Shown here: piece by piece, positions 41,266 through 49,784 of the stretch | How the letters are laid out: each line of letters opens with the position of its first letter | Position numbering within the stretch: the first letter of the stretch is position 1 | Made by a program: the position numbers and the translations under genes | Notes under the pieces: generated by a model | Databases searched by the model: none | Seen by the model: the letters and a program-made list of their open reading frames with translations, nothing else | What the model was told of the DNA's origin: nothing | Origin: Gallionellales bacterium 39-52-133 | Lineage (GTDB): Bacteria; Pseudomonadota; Gammaproteobacteria; Burkholderiales; Gallionellaceae | Direction of reading: 5' to 3' | Length of the DNA: 64,000 bases | NCBI GenBank assembly: GCA_002278935.1 | Contig: NCJL01000008.1 | Span: forward strand, 62,001-126,000

Positions 41266-42842
41266 GCCGCCATCCCCATCAACTGTTCCCGCGTCTGCGT
41301 GCGCGTGCCGATCACCGTTGCCACATCCTCAGCCCCGCGACATTGCAGCGCCCATACCGCTGCGCACTCAGCGTCGAATCCGTCATCGCCTAATTTTTCG
41401 TCTACTTGCTTGAATGACGAATAATCCACCTTTCCTTTTACTTCCTTGATGTTGCCAAGGTGCCGCACGTAATCGCGCCAATCTTCACAAGCAGGATCTT
41501 CGTCATCAAAATATGGCATAGCAGCTCGACCGCTGTGGTAGACGCTCTTCACCGCCGCAGCCATAGCATGCTTAGTCATGCCCTGAAAGCGGATCGGTGA
41601 AAACGCCCACTGCGTCCAGCTGCTCTGTGAACTCCCCCCGTCCCCGATTGTCATGCGGTCAACTTCGATCAGACCCTTGCGGTACAGCACATCGTTCACG
41701 TTCGTCATCAGCCCGATGCCGTAAGCATCACCCATCGCATAGTCCGGCCTGAAATATTCCCACTCCGCGATCAAATCGCGCTCGATGTCCTTCTCGTCCG
41801 CATCAGCCGCCCAGAACCTCACCCGCAGCGTCACCACGAAATTGCCGATCATCTCCTTCACTACCAGGCAACTGCGCGAAGCCGTGATGCTTTCACCATG
41901 GCCGAGATGGTCATAGCCGAAAGCGATCAACCCGCGCCGCCGGTATCGCATCCCGGGCAGCGGCTCCGCAATCTCCAGCCCAGCCGCCAGCCCGACCGCC
42001 TTGGCTTTCAGAATATGTTTCTCCCAAATCCAGTTCGTCGCCGAAATATTCAGGCACAAAAACTGCCGCATCCATTCGCTCCCGGTCTGCTGGGCGCGCA
42101 TCGACTCAACCCACGCCTGCCCGATGATGCCCATCTCCAGCCCCATGTACACATTCACTGTAGGCAAAACGTGATACTGGCCGGAATTAATCAACCCCTT
42201 GAGCACATCCGCGCCCTTGAATACCCCCGAAATGCGAATCTCCGGCTCGATTTTGATATCCATACCAATACGCTCGGACGCACCCAACATCGGCAGAAAG
42301 CGCGACAGCAACCGGTCAGATGGCATATCGTCCACCTCCTCCAGCGAGGCCAATGCCAGCGAGTCACCATCAATCTGCCCCATGATCCCGTAAGCCGCAG
42401 CCTTAGACCCGTTGGCAAAACTGAACCCCGTATCGTTCAAGCGCTGCCGGCCACGATTGAACGCGATGTATGCGGTAAGTATTGGCGATCGCTTAATCGC
42501 CTCCAGCATATAGTTGAGATTGTTGGTGCTCTGCTGCTGGCGTGGCGCCACGATGCCCAGCTCAAGAGCGGGAGAAGTAGCCAGCTTCTCCATGTTGTAA
42601 ATTTCCTTCGTTGAAGTCTTGCGCGTGCGGCGGCAAGAAAAATCAATCGTGTTCGGATGCTGGTCCATCTCGATCATCTTCAACACCTGCATCGCATCCA
42701 ACTCGGCGTTGTGAACATGCTTATGCCACAACCCGTGAGGCCGTATCCCCGTTACGGGGTCTGGCTTCGCATAGCGCATGATCTCCACCTCTGCGCGGTT
42801 CGTGAGGCGGATGCGATCGGATTTGCTAATCCGCTCAGCCAT
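41262..42842 (-). CDS. Terminase large subunit
   Basis: 526 residues. The Walker A position has SCRRTRKTST (69-77) and Walker B LALASLEEVDD (162-172). The nuclease half has RPDYAMGDAYGIG and DDGFDAECAAVWAL with acidic metal ligands. The Walker A loop has Arg where Gly is usual (RKT instead of GKT). Confidence 0.85.
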   Translation of the reverse strand: MAERISKSDRIRLTNRAEVEIMRYAKPDPVTGIRPHGLWHKHVHNAELDAMQVLKMIEMDQHPNTIDFSCRRTRKTSTKEIYNMEKLATSPALELGIVAPRQQQSTNNLNYMLEAIKRSPILTAYIAFNRGRQRLNDTGFSFANGSKAAAYGIMGQIDGDSLALASLEEVDDMPSDRLLSRFLPMLGASERIGMDIKIEPEIRISGVFKGADVLKGLINSGQYHVLPTVNVYMGLEMGIIGQAWVESMRAQQTGSEWMRQFLCLNISATNWIWEKHILKAKAVGLAAGLEIAEPLPGMRYRRRGLIAFGYDHLGHGESITASRSCLVVKEMIGNFVVTLRVRFWAADADEKDIERDLIAEWEYFRPDYAMGDAYGIGLMTNVNDVLYRKGLIEVDRMTIGDGGSSQSSWTQWAFSPIRFQGMTKHAMAAAVKSVYHSGRAAMPYFDDEDPACEDWRDYVRHLGNIKEVKGKVDYSSFKQVDEKLGDDGFDAECAAVWALQCRGAEDVATVIGTRTQTREQLMGMAA

Positions 42843-43803
42843 TGTCCCCTGCCATCTGTTCCTTATGCTCGATCAACACCGGATCGCGCGCCATACTCTG
42901 CCCGGCACGATCCATAACCGACCGCAACCCTTCCAGCGCCTCAACCTGCCTGCGCTGGTAATCGCCCAATTCCTCGCGCTGCACCGAGCCATTGTTCAGC
43001 TTGCCCATCTCGGCCTCGTCGGCCTCAATCACTTTCGCCGTCATGCCCATATCAGATAGCGAAAGTCCTGTGCGCGACAGCATCTCGCCAAGCGGCCTGA
43101 AAAGCGGGTGAGCCTCCATGTTCGTGATGATTCGGCTCTTGGTTTCGCCGCTCTCATTCTGGTACTGATACTGCGCAATAATGCAGTTCCCGTCCTTGTC
43201 GTAGGAAAATTCCGGTGTCGTGATCTTTACCCCGTCGGCAATAATCGTCTGCAAAATCTGCTGCAGCACAGCAAAAATTGAAGCTTGCAGATCCGCATAA
43301 ATACCGCCCAGCACGCGCGGATTTTGCTGCTCGAATGCTGCATGGTGCAGCATGAACAATTCAGTCTTCTTCACGCAGGCAGGCTGCGCCTTGCAATACA
43401 CACGATCTACATCGCAAGACTTGCAAAACGCATAACCATCAGGCTTCGCCGGAAAATAAGTGGCCGTCCGCGCATTTAGACCATGCTTCATCGCATTAAA
43501 GCGGGTGCGTAAAGATTCGCTACGGGTAGGGTGTCCCTTCAGATTTGCAGCTGACGCCGCCTTGCCTTCTTCCGTCCTTGGCCCTGTTGCCTTGGCATGA
43601 GCCTTCATCGCATTCTTTTGCCAATAAACCTGCTCGCACTCCCCTCCACATTTCGGACAGGGTGCGAAATACAAGAACGGGTGATGCTCCTGCTCCGGCT
43701 CATCCTCCACCCGCGCAGGCTCCGCCTCAAACGATTGGCAGCAAGAAGCCTGCTTGCAGTGAAATGTAATATTGGAAAGGGGTTTAGATCGGTCTTTTGC
43801 CAT
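42835..43803 (-). CDS. Terminase small subunit-like protein
   Basis: 322 residues. Cys pairs (CCQSFEAE..., PCPKCGGEC) form a zinc ribbon at the N-terminus and a second Cys set lies at about 125-145. TGPRTEEGKAASAANLKGHP and MKHGLNART are typical of small-terminase-linked proteins. Start of the leftward late operon, 8 bases overlap with the large subunit. Confidence 0.65.
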   Translation of the reverse strand: MAKDRSKPLSNITFHCKQASCCQSFEAEPARVEDEPEQEHHPFLYFAPCPKCGGECEQVYWQKNAMKAHAKATGPRTEEGKAASAANLKGHPTRSESLRTRFNAMKHGLNARTATYFPAKPDGYAFCKSCDVDRVYCKAQPACVKKTELFMLHHAAFEQQNPRVLGGIYADLQASIFAVLQQILQTIIADGVKITTPEFSYDKDGNCIIAQYQYQNESGETKSRIITNMEAHPLFRPLGEMLSRTGLSLSDMGMTAKVIEADEAEMGKLNNGSVQREELGDYQRRQVEALEGLRSVMDRAGQSMARDPVLIEHKEQMAGDNG

Positions 43804-43826
43804 GTGCCGCAGAATAGCGGCGGAAG

Positions 43827-43854
43827 CAAGCCAAAAACAGGCCGGAAAGTGGCG
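43827..43854. repeat. Late-region 28-bp motif, copy 2 (before packaging operon)
   Basis: CAAGCCAAAAACAGGCCGGA plus AAGTGGCG; 24 of 28 match with 32439-32466. It lies 24 bases upstream of the terminase start. A second shared element occurs beyond it in both regions (GCTACGCGGC at 43888 and GCTATGCGGC at 32499, each followed by GGGGAATTT). Confidence 0.65.
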
Positions 43855-43857
43855 TAA

Positions 43858-43887
43858 TTACAGGGCGTCCAGCGGATAGGTTATAAT
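43858..43887 (+). promoter_or_regulatory. Possible outward promoter near attR
   Basis: TTACAG (43858-43863), 18-base spacer, TATAAT (43882-43887). It reads rightward across attR toward the host helicase gene. In the excised circle it would run antisense into the integrase gene. The -35 is weak. Confidence 0.4.
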
Positions 43888-43953
43888 GCTACGCGGCCTT
43901 CTTCCAGAATCGATCCGGAAGGGGAATTTCAAGTTTAGTGGTTCGTTGTAACA

Positions 43954-43969
43954 CCAGGTCGGGGAGCCA
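43954..43969. repeat. Right attachment core (attR)
   Basis: Exact copy of 129-144. To its left lies prophage DNA and to its right host DNA. 43970-44125 contains no gene. Confidence 0.85.
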
Positions 43970-44125
43970 AAAATTTTCGCAGTACCTATTTCATCCCCCT
44001 CTCAACGTTCGGTCATTCACAGAAATTCTTTCTGTTCGCCTTACATTTTTTTAATTACGCATAAATCAGGCTAAAATTGCCCTCCCGGCACGAACAGCTT
44101 CCCATTAAAATCATTTTTTCAAACC

Positions 44126-46114
44126 ATGCTAGCAACCCTGAATCCCGCACAACGTGAAGCAATAAGCTATCTGGATGGACCTTTACTCGTGCTTGCGGGT
44201 GCGGGTAGCGGAAAAACCCGTGTGATTGTGCAAAAGCTGGCTTATCTGGTGGAAAAGTGCGGATATTCACCCAATAATGTCGCAGCTATCACGTTCACCA
44301 ACAAGGCCGCAAATGAGATGCGGGATCGTGTAGGCAAACTGCTTGCAGCAAAAGATGCCAAAGGTATGACCATATGCACCTTCCACGCGCTTGGCATGCA
44401 AATCCTGCGCGAAGATGCTGGCTTGCTAGGCTACAAAAAGCAGTTTTCAATATTCGACACGGCTGACACGGGCAAAATTATCAGCGAATTACTGGGTGCG
44501 CCGGATAAAAAGGATATTCGCCTCGCGCAAAGCATCATTTCAAACTGGAAATCAGGTTTTATTTCCCCGGAACAGGCTGCAAGCATGGTTGAAACCGAGG
44601 CCGACCAGCGCATCGCTTTGCTCTATTCCCGTTACCAGGAAACTTTACGCGCTTATCAAGCAATGGATTTCGATGATTTGATACGTTTGCCGGTTGACCT
44701 GTTCAAACAGTTTCCAGAAGCGCTATTACGCTGGCAACAGCGCTTGCGCTATTTGCTGGTCGACGAGTATCAGGACACCAATATTTGCCAGTACCAGCTT
44801 ATGAAATTGCTCGCCGGGCCGCGCGCAGCGCTCACGGCTGTGGGAGATGACGATCAGTCTATTTATGCCTGGCGTGGCGCCAGCACGGCCAATATTCAAA
44901 ATCTGCAAACAGATTATCCAAATTTGAAAGTGGTCAAGCTTGAACAGAATTACCGCTCCTCGCAGCGTATTTTGCAAAGCGCTAACTTGCTTATCAAAAA
45001 CAATACCAAGCTGTTCGATAAAAACCTGTGGAGCGAGCATGGCCTGGGGGATCAGGTGCGTATTTTTGCGGCAAAGGATGAGGAGCACGAAGCCGAGTCT
45101 GTCATATTGAGACTGCTTGCACATAAATTTGAACATCGCACACACTTTTCCGATTACGCCATACTTTATCGCAGCAATCACTTGTCCCGCGGCTTCGAGG
45201 AACAATTGCGCGCACAAAATGTGCCGTATACGGTGAGCGGGGGCACTTCATTTTTTGAACATGCCGAGATCAAGGACTTGGTCGCTTATCTGCGCCTGAT
45301 TGCCAATCCGGATGACGATCCGGCATTTATTCGCGCAATTACCACGCCCAGGCGCGGTATTGGCAACTCTACACTGGAAAAACTCGCCACCTATGCGGGA
45401 ACACGCAACATCAGCCTGTTTGAAGCTGCATTTGAAAGCGCGATGGAGCAGCAACTGCCCGCGCGTCAACATGAAGAACTTCTGACTTTTTGCAAATTTA
45501 TCAACCGTATGCAGGAACGCGCCGGCAAGGAGGAATGCACGCCGGTATTGACTGATTTGATGAGCGCGATCGATTACGAGGCATGGCTGTTTGACAGCCA
45601 TGAGCCGCGTCAGGCCGAAAACAAATGGTCCAACGTGACAGATTTTATCGGCTGGATCAATCGAAAATCTGCTGCCGATGAAAAGTCCCTGCTGGCTATG
45701 ACGCAAACTATTGCGTTAATGAACTTGCTTGAATCCAGGGAAGAAGAAACCGATGCTGTCTCGCTTTCCACACTTCATGCCGCCAAAGGGCTGGAATATG
45801 GTCATGTTTTTATGGTGGGCGTGGAAGAGGGAGTTTTGCCTCACGAACGCAGTGAAGCACCGGAGCAAATTGAGGAAGAGCGGCGCCTGATGTATGTTGG
45901 TATCACTCGGGCACAGCGTTCGCTGCATATCAGCTATTGCATCAAACGCAGACGAGGCAAGGAATGGCAAAACTGTGAAGCCAGCCGTTTTCTGAAGGAA
46001 CTTCCCGCTGATGATGTTATTTTTGCGGGAGCAGTTCCTGCTGGCAGCGCACCGGAAGTCAGCAAAGATGAAGGCATGGCCAAGCTTGCAAGACTGAAGG
46101 CGATGCTGGGTTAA
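44126..46114 (+). CDS. rep: ATP-dependent DNA helicase Rep (UvrD family)
   Basis: 662 residues, 3'-5' SF1 helicase that helps forks past obstacles. Motifs: LAGAGSGKTRVIVQ (I, about 23-36), LVDEYQDTNICQYQL (II), VGDDDQSIYAWRGA (III), LEQNYRSSQRIL (IV), AAKGLEYGHVFMVGVEEG (V) and RRLMYVGITRAQRSL (VI). The length and motif set fit Rep more than UvrD or PcrA. It is the first host gene beside the prophage. Confidence 0.92.
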   Translation: MLATLNPAQREAISYLDGPLLVLAGAGSGKTRVIVQKLAYLVEKCGYSPNNVAAITFTNKAANEMRDRVGKLLAAKDAKGMTICTFHALGMQILREDAGLLGYKKQFSIFDTADTGKIISELLGAPDKKDIRLAQSIISNWKSGFISPEQAASMVETEADQRIALLYSRYQETLRAYQAMDFDDLIRLPVDLFKQFPEALLRWQQRLRYLLVDEYQDTNICQYQLMKLLAGPRAALTAVGDDDQSIYAWRGASTANIQNLQTDYPNLKVVKLEQNYRSSQRILQSANLLIKNNTKLFDKNLWSEHGLGDQVRIFAAKDEEHEAESVILRLLAHKFEHRTHFSDYAILYRSNHLSRGFEEQLRAQNVPYTVSGGTSFFEHAEIKDLVAYLRLIANPDDDPAFIRAITTPRRGIGNSTLEKLATYAGTRNISLFEAAFESAMEQQLPARQHEELLTFCKFINRMQERAGKEECTPVLTDLMSAIDYEAWLFDSHEPRQAENKWSNVTDFIGWINRKSAADEKSLLAMTQTIALMNLLESREEETDAVSLSTLHAAKGLEYGHVFMVGVEEGVLPHERSEAPEQIEEERRLMYVGITRAQRSLHISYCIKRRRGKEWQNCEASRFLKELPADDVIFAGAVPAGSAPEVSKDEGMAKLARLKAMLG

Positions 46115-46262
46115 TCCTGACAGGACATAAATCATTTGATGGCACGACAGCAAACAGGGGAAAGCCCTGTTTGTCATGTAAAATATTGAATAAAATAAAA
46201 TACTTACAAAAATTCCATGGCGAGCGCGACTGGACCTGAGTGCGGCGCTTCCGAGCGGCATG

Positions 46263-46790
46263 CTATTCCATATAGTCGTCTTTGAGCTTTACGTAATGTC
46301 CTGCAGAATACGCAAACCACCTGAGTTCATCATCCGTTAATTCCCGTACTTTTTTGGCAGGACGACCCAGCCACAGAAAACCTCCCTCAAGCTCCCTGCC
46401 CTCAGGCACGAGTGAACCCGCGCCCAGCAACACTTTGGAACGAATGACCGCGCCGTCAAGCACAACCGATCCCATTCCTATCAGGCACAGATCTTCAACC
46501 GTGCAACCGTGCAATATAACTTTGTGGCCGACGGTGACATCATTACCTATTAGTGTTGCATGGCCCTCTGGCAGCCCGCTGTAACGATGGGTAACATGAA
46601 TCACGCTACCGTCCTGAATATTGCTGCGAGCACCAATGCAAATACGATTTACATCGCCGCGAATCGAGCACATGGGCCAGATGGAAGCATCCTCGCCGAC
46701 GTGGACATCCCCTATCACTGCGGCACTGTCGTCTACATAAGCACGCGCATCGATCTTGGGAAAACTGGTTTTAAACGAACGTATGGTCAT
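46263..46790 (-). CDS. Gamma-carbonic anhydrase family protein
   Basis: 175 residues, left-handed beta-helix with hexapeptide repeats (IGDVHVGEDASIWP, IGNDVTVGHKVILHG, LIGMGSVVLDGAV). His in VIHVTH and VGHKVILH are the metal ligands of the gamma-CA fold. The family also includes enzymes of unproven activity. Convergent with rep. Confidence 0.88.
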   Translation of the reverse strand: MTIRSFKTSFPKIDARAYVDDSAAVIGDVHVGEDASIWPMCSIRGDVNRICIGARSNIQDGSVIHVTHRYSGLPEGHATLIGNDVTVGHKVILHGCTVEDLCLIGMGSVVLDGAVIRSKVLLGAGSLVPEGRELEGGFLWLGRPAKKVRELTDDELRWFAYSAGHYVKLKDDYME

Positions 46791-47002
46791 AAGTCTCTCC
46801 CGGATAGCATGTAAATATATTAACGCTTTGTTGAAATGGCAGGTTCACCAATGAACGTCTTGCGGATTTTTTCCCCGATGCATTGCAGTATTCCGGCCAC
46901 ACAGCAAAATTGAAAGAAAGTACAAACATAAGCACCGGGCCAAACAGTCATTTAAATACGGGTATAATAATTACCAGATGTTAATAACTTATTGAGTTTA
47001 TT

Positions 47003-47485
47003 ATGGCTCCTGTAAAAATAACAGAAAATATTCCCGATTCCATGCTGGAAATCAGCATACCCACCGCGCTGGAATTGATTCGGCTTAAGCTGGTATGCCT
47101 GATCGATGTCAGACAAAAATTTGAGCTCGAAATGGAAGGAGAAATTCCCGGCGCATGTTCTTTGCCGCTATTTCGCTTCAAACAGCTACTGGGTCACCGT
47201 ATGAGTGAGGACGAACATGAATTGCTCGATGGAGATGAACCGGACAGCCTGGATGTACAGCACTTCCTCTCCAATATCAATCGCCTGCATTACACAAAAG
47301 ATTGCATCATGCTGTGTTACTGCAACAGCGGACGACGCAGCATGCACGCTGCACGCCTGCTGCGTTCCCTGGGTTATGCGCGGGGATTTTCACTGGCAGG
47401 CGGATATCGCGCACTGATTAAGGCACTCACCGAAACAGAGCTGGAAGCCTTGAAAAACATGCCCAAACCCCCTGCCCCCGTATAG
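47003..47485 (+). CDS. Rhodanese-like domain protein
   Basis: 160 residues. LIDVRQKFELEMEGEIPGAC and the active-site loop CYCNSGRRSMHAARLL match rhodanese (Cys persulfide). The family does sulfur transfer; the acceptor is unknown. It stands alone, followed by a terminator. Confidence 0.85.
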   Translation: MAPVKITENIPDSMLEISIPTALELIRLKLVCLIDVRQKFELEMEGEIPGACSLPLFRFKQLLGHRMSEDEHELLDGDEPDSLDVQHFLSNINRLHYTKDCIMLCYCNSGRRSMHAARLLRSLGYARGFSLAGGYRALIKALTETELEALKNMPKPPAPV

Positions 47486-47497
47486 TCATTTCAAAAT

Positions 47498-47526
47498 AAA
47501 AAAACCGCATCAATGCGGTTTTTTTT
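47498..47526. terminator. Bidirectional intrinsic terminator
   Basis: ACCGCAT-CA-ATGCGGT stem with A- and T-runs on the two sides, between the rhodanese gene and ccmI, so it can end both transcripts. Confidence 0.9.
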
Positions 47527-47541
47527 GCTTTGGAATACCCG

Positions 47542-48795
47542 CTATTGAATGACAGTATCAATGTTCAATTTTATCCCTTTGCTACCCGGCTTAAGGGTTG
47601 CACTCATGCCCTGCAAATCTCCCGGCTGAGTCATCGCATTGCCTGACTTGGACACGCGTGCGATCACAACCACCTGATCAAAATTCGACATCTTCATTTG
47701 CGGCGACATTGCGGTGCTGTCATCCAGAGTAAATTTAAAGGGCAAGTCTTTAACCTGTTTACGCACAATAGCCAATGGCATCTTTGGCCCCTCAGCTGCA
47801 CGCACCAGCACAAACACAGTATCATCAGGGCTCGCTTTTGCCTTGAGTGAGGCACTCAATACAACGGTGCCGGTGATGCTTTCTTTACCGCTTTGCTGCC
47901 GCTCGTTTTCAACCGCGCTACTGTTTTTCGCAGGCGGCTTTGCGCCATTTTTTTGTGCCATTAAGACACGTGCCTGCTGGATACCACTCTCTACTATTCT
48001 GGCGTTTTCATCCTCCTTGGGGATCATGTTCAACAGCTTCTCCCAGTAAGTAACAGTAGCCGCATAATCACCCCGTTCCATTGCCGCAGACCCTGATAGC
48101 GCAAGCGCCTTGAAGTTATTCGGTTCCAGTTCGAGAGCCTTGTTCAGGAGCTTGGTGGGAGTACCTACCAGGGTTCTGCCTGAGGCCATTGCCAGCACAT
48201 CGGCATAGTCAGCCCAAAGTTGAGCCTCTTTGGGCATCAGCCTTGTTAACTTATCGTAGACCTGGGCAGCCTCTGCAAAACGCTCCCGATCACTATACGA
48301 ACGCGCCAGCAGCAACAAGCTTTCAGCGTCATCCGGATTGGCAGCCAACTCTGCTTCCAGAGCCCGCAGCGAAGCTTCGGAGCGAACATTGTCAAATCCC
48401 TCTGCAGAAACAACCCTGTCCTTTTGTAGCAAGGCATCCGGACTGCCAACTTTCCAGTACACACCAACGGCAATAACCGGCAGCACAACAGAAAGAACCA
48501 ATGCCAGCACTCGAAGTGGATTCCGAACAGCAGTCGTACCCGCAGTGCCATCTTCACCCACCTCGTCCAGCAGGCGCGACTGCAATTCACGTTTGCCCTG
48601 CTCATGCATCTCTTGGGTTAACAGGCCATTGCGCAAATCAGCATCCATTTCTGCAATTTGATCGCGAAATATTTCCAGGTTGGCGCTCTTGCGCTCCACC
48701 GCACTGTCTTTATAATTTCCGCGCCATAACGGAAGCACCACAAACAATAATGCAATGACCAGCATTAGCGCACTAATAATCCAAAATATGATCAT
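47542..48795 (-). CDS. ccmI: Cytochrome c maturation protein CcmI
   Basis: 417 residues. Two N-terminal membrane helices (about 3-24 and 94-113), then TPR repeats (AEAAQVYDKLTRLMPKEAQL, NFKALALSGSAAMERGDYAA) that hold the apocytochrome C-terminus. It is the last gene of the ccm operon. Confidence 0.9.
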   Translation of the reverse strand: MIIFWIISALMLVIALLFVVLPLWRGNYKDSAVERKSANLEIFRDQIAEMDADLRNGLLTQEMHEQGKRELQSRLLDEVGEDGTAGTTAVRNPLRVLALVLSVVLPVIAVGVYWKVGSPDALLQKDRVVSAEGFDNVRSEASLRALEAELAANPDDAESLLLLARSYSDRERFAEAAQVYDKLTRLMPKEAQLWADYADVLAMASGRTLVGTPTKLLNKALELEPNNFKALALSGSAAMERGDYAATVTYWEKLLNMIPKEDENARIVESGIQQARVLMAQKNGAKPPAKNSSAVENERQQSGKESITGTVVLSASLKAKASPDDTVFVLVRAAEGPKMPLAIVRKQVKDLPFKFTLDDSTAMSPQMKMSNFDQVVVIARVSKSGNAMTQPGDLQGMSATLKPGSKGIKLNIDTVIQ

Positions 48796-48801
48796 GCTTG
48801 T

Positions 48802-49257
48802 TTATCTCTTTTCATCATTAAGCAAAGCTGTTACACGTGCCTCAGCTTCCGGGCTAAGCGTTGTTTCTGTCACAACTTTCCGACGCTTTCGCAATTGAAA
48901 AACAAGCACACCCAAACCGCCCAGCAACAATGCAAACGGCCCCAGCCATAACAACAGGGTAAAACCTTTTACAGGTGGCTTGTACAACACAAAATCACCG
49001 TATCGCGCGACGAGATAGTCTTTAATCTCCTGGTCGGACATTCCCTTTTGCATCAGCTCGCGCACTTCGCGACGCAGATCTTCTGCCAGCTCTGCATGTG
49101 AACTGGCCAAGGATTCGTTTTGACACACCAGGCAACGCAATTCCTCTGCAAGAATCACCATGCGCTTTTCCAGAACAGGGTCCTGGGCCATATCCTGCGC
49201 TTCGCCGGCATAGGCAAACAGCGGTATAAAACAAAGTAACAGTAAATATTTGCGCAT
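48802..49257 (-). CDS. ccmH: Cytochrome c maturation thiol protein CcmH
   Basis: 151 residues with a signal peptide at 1-18, the LRCLVCQ motif (Cys42, Cys45) that reduces the apocytochrome haem-site thiols, and a membrane helix at about 103-122. It is the short form, without TPRs, which are provided by CcmI. Confidence 0.92.
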   Translation of the reverse strand: MRKYLLLLCFIPLFAYAGEAQDMAQDPVLEKRMVILAEELRCLVCQNESLASSHAELAEDLRREVRELMQKGMSDQEIKDYLVARYGDFVLYKPPVKGFTLLLWLGPFALLLGGLGVLVFQLRKRRKVVTETTLSPEAEARVTALLNDEKR

Positions 49258-49784
49258 TATTTCTTCTCCAGTTCTGCCACCAGGGGAAGAATTTTGTCCC
49301 TGAGATTTTCTGTCGTAACAGGGCCAATTTGCTTGTATTGAATCAACCCCTGTTTGTCGATTACATAGGTTTCCGGAACACCGTATACACCATAATCAAT
49401 GCCAGTACGCCCTTCAACATCGGACACCGTCAGTACATAAGGATTGCCGCGCCGCTCCAGCCAGACTAGTGCAGCCTGCCGCTTGTCTTTATAGTCCAGC
49501 CCCACAATAGGTACGATATTTTGCCGGGCCAGTTCAATCAACAGTGGATGCTCTGCCTCGCACGAAACACACCACGACGCCCATACATTCAGCAGCCAGA
49601 CCTTGCCCTCCATTTCGAGCGGTGAAAATTGCCTGTTCGGGGTATGTAGCTGTGGCAGTGAAAATGCAGGTGCCGCTTTCCCCACCAATGGCGATGGCAC
49701 TTCGCGCGGATTCAGATTCAGCCCAACAAATAAAAAAGTAGCCAGGATGATGAAAATTACAAATGGCAGGATGAATCGCATCAT
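49257..49784 (-). CDS. ccmG: Thioredoxin-like CcmG (DsbE)
   Basis: 175 residues. A membrane anchor at 4-22 and the active site WASWCVSC (Cys72, Cys75; usual CcmG is WCxxC). GVYGVPETYVIDKQG is the cis-Pro loop. It passes electrons to CcmH. Confidence 0.92.
   Translation of the reverse strand: MMRFILPFVIFIILATFLFVGLNLNPREVPSPLVGKAAPAFSLPQLHTPNRQFSPLEMEGKVWLLNVWASWCVSCEAEHPLLIELARQNIVPIVGLDYKDKRQAALVWLERRGNPYVLTVSDVEGRTGIDYGVYGVPETYVIDKQGLIQYKQIGPVTTENLRDKILPLVAELEKK

Noticed and set aside
29754..43803. Mu-like transposable phage
   Set aside because: Protease and head genes look Mu-like, but there is no transposase (MuA/MuB), no sheath and there are clear att repeats in a tRNA.
43804..43953. 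cos or pac site
   Set aside because: A site is likely near the terminase genes, but no sequence feature here identifies it.
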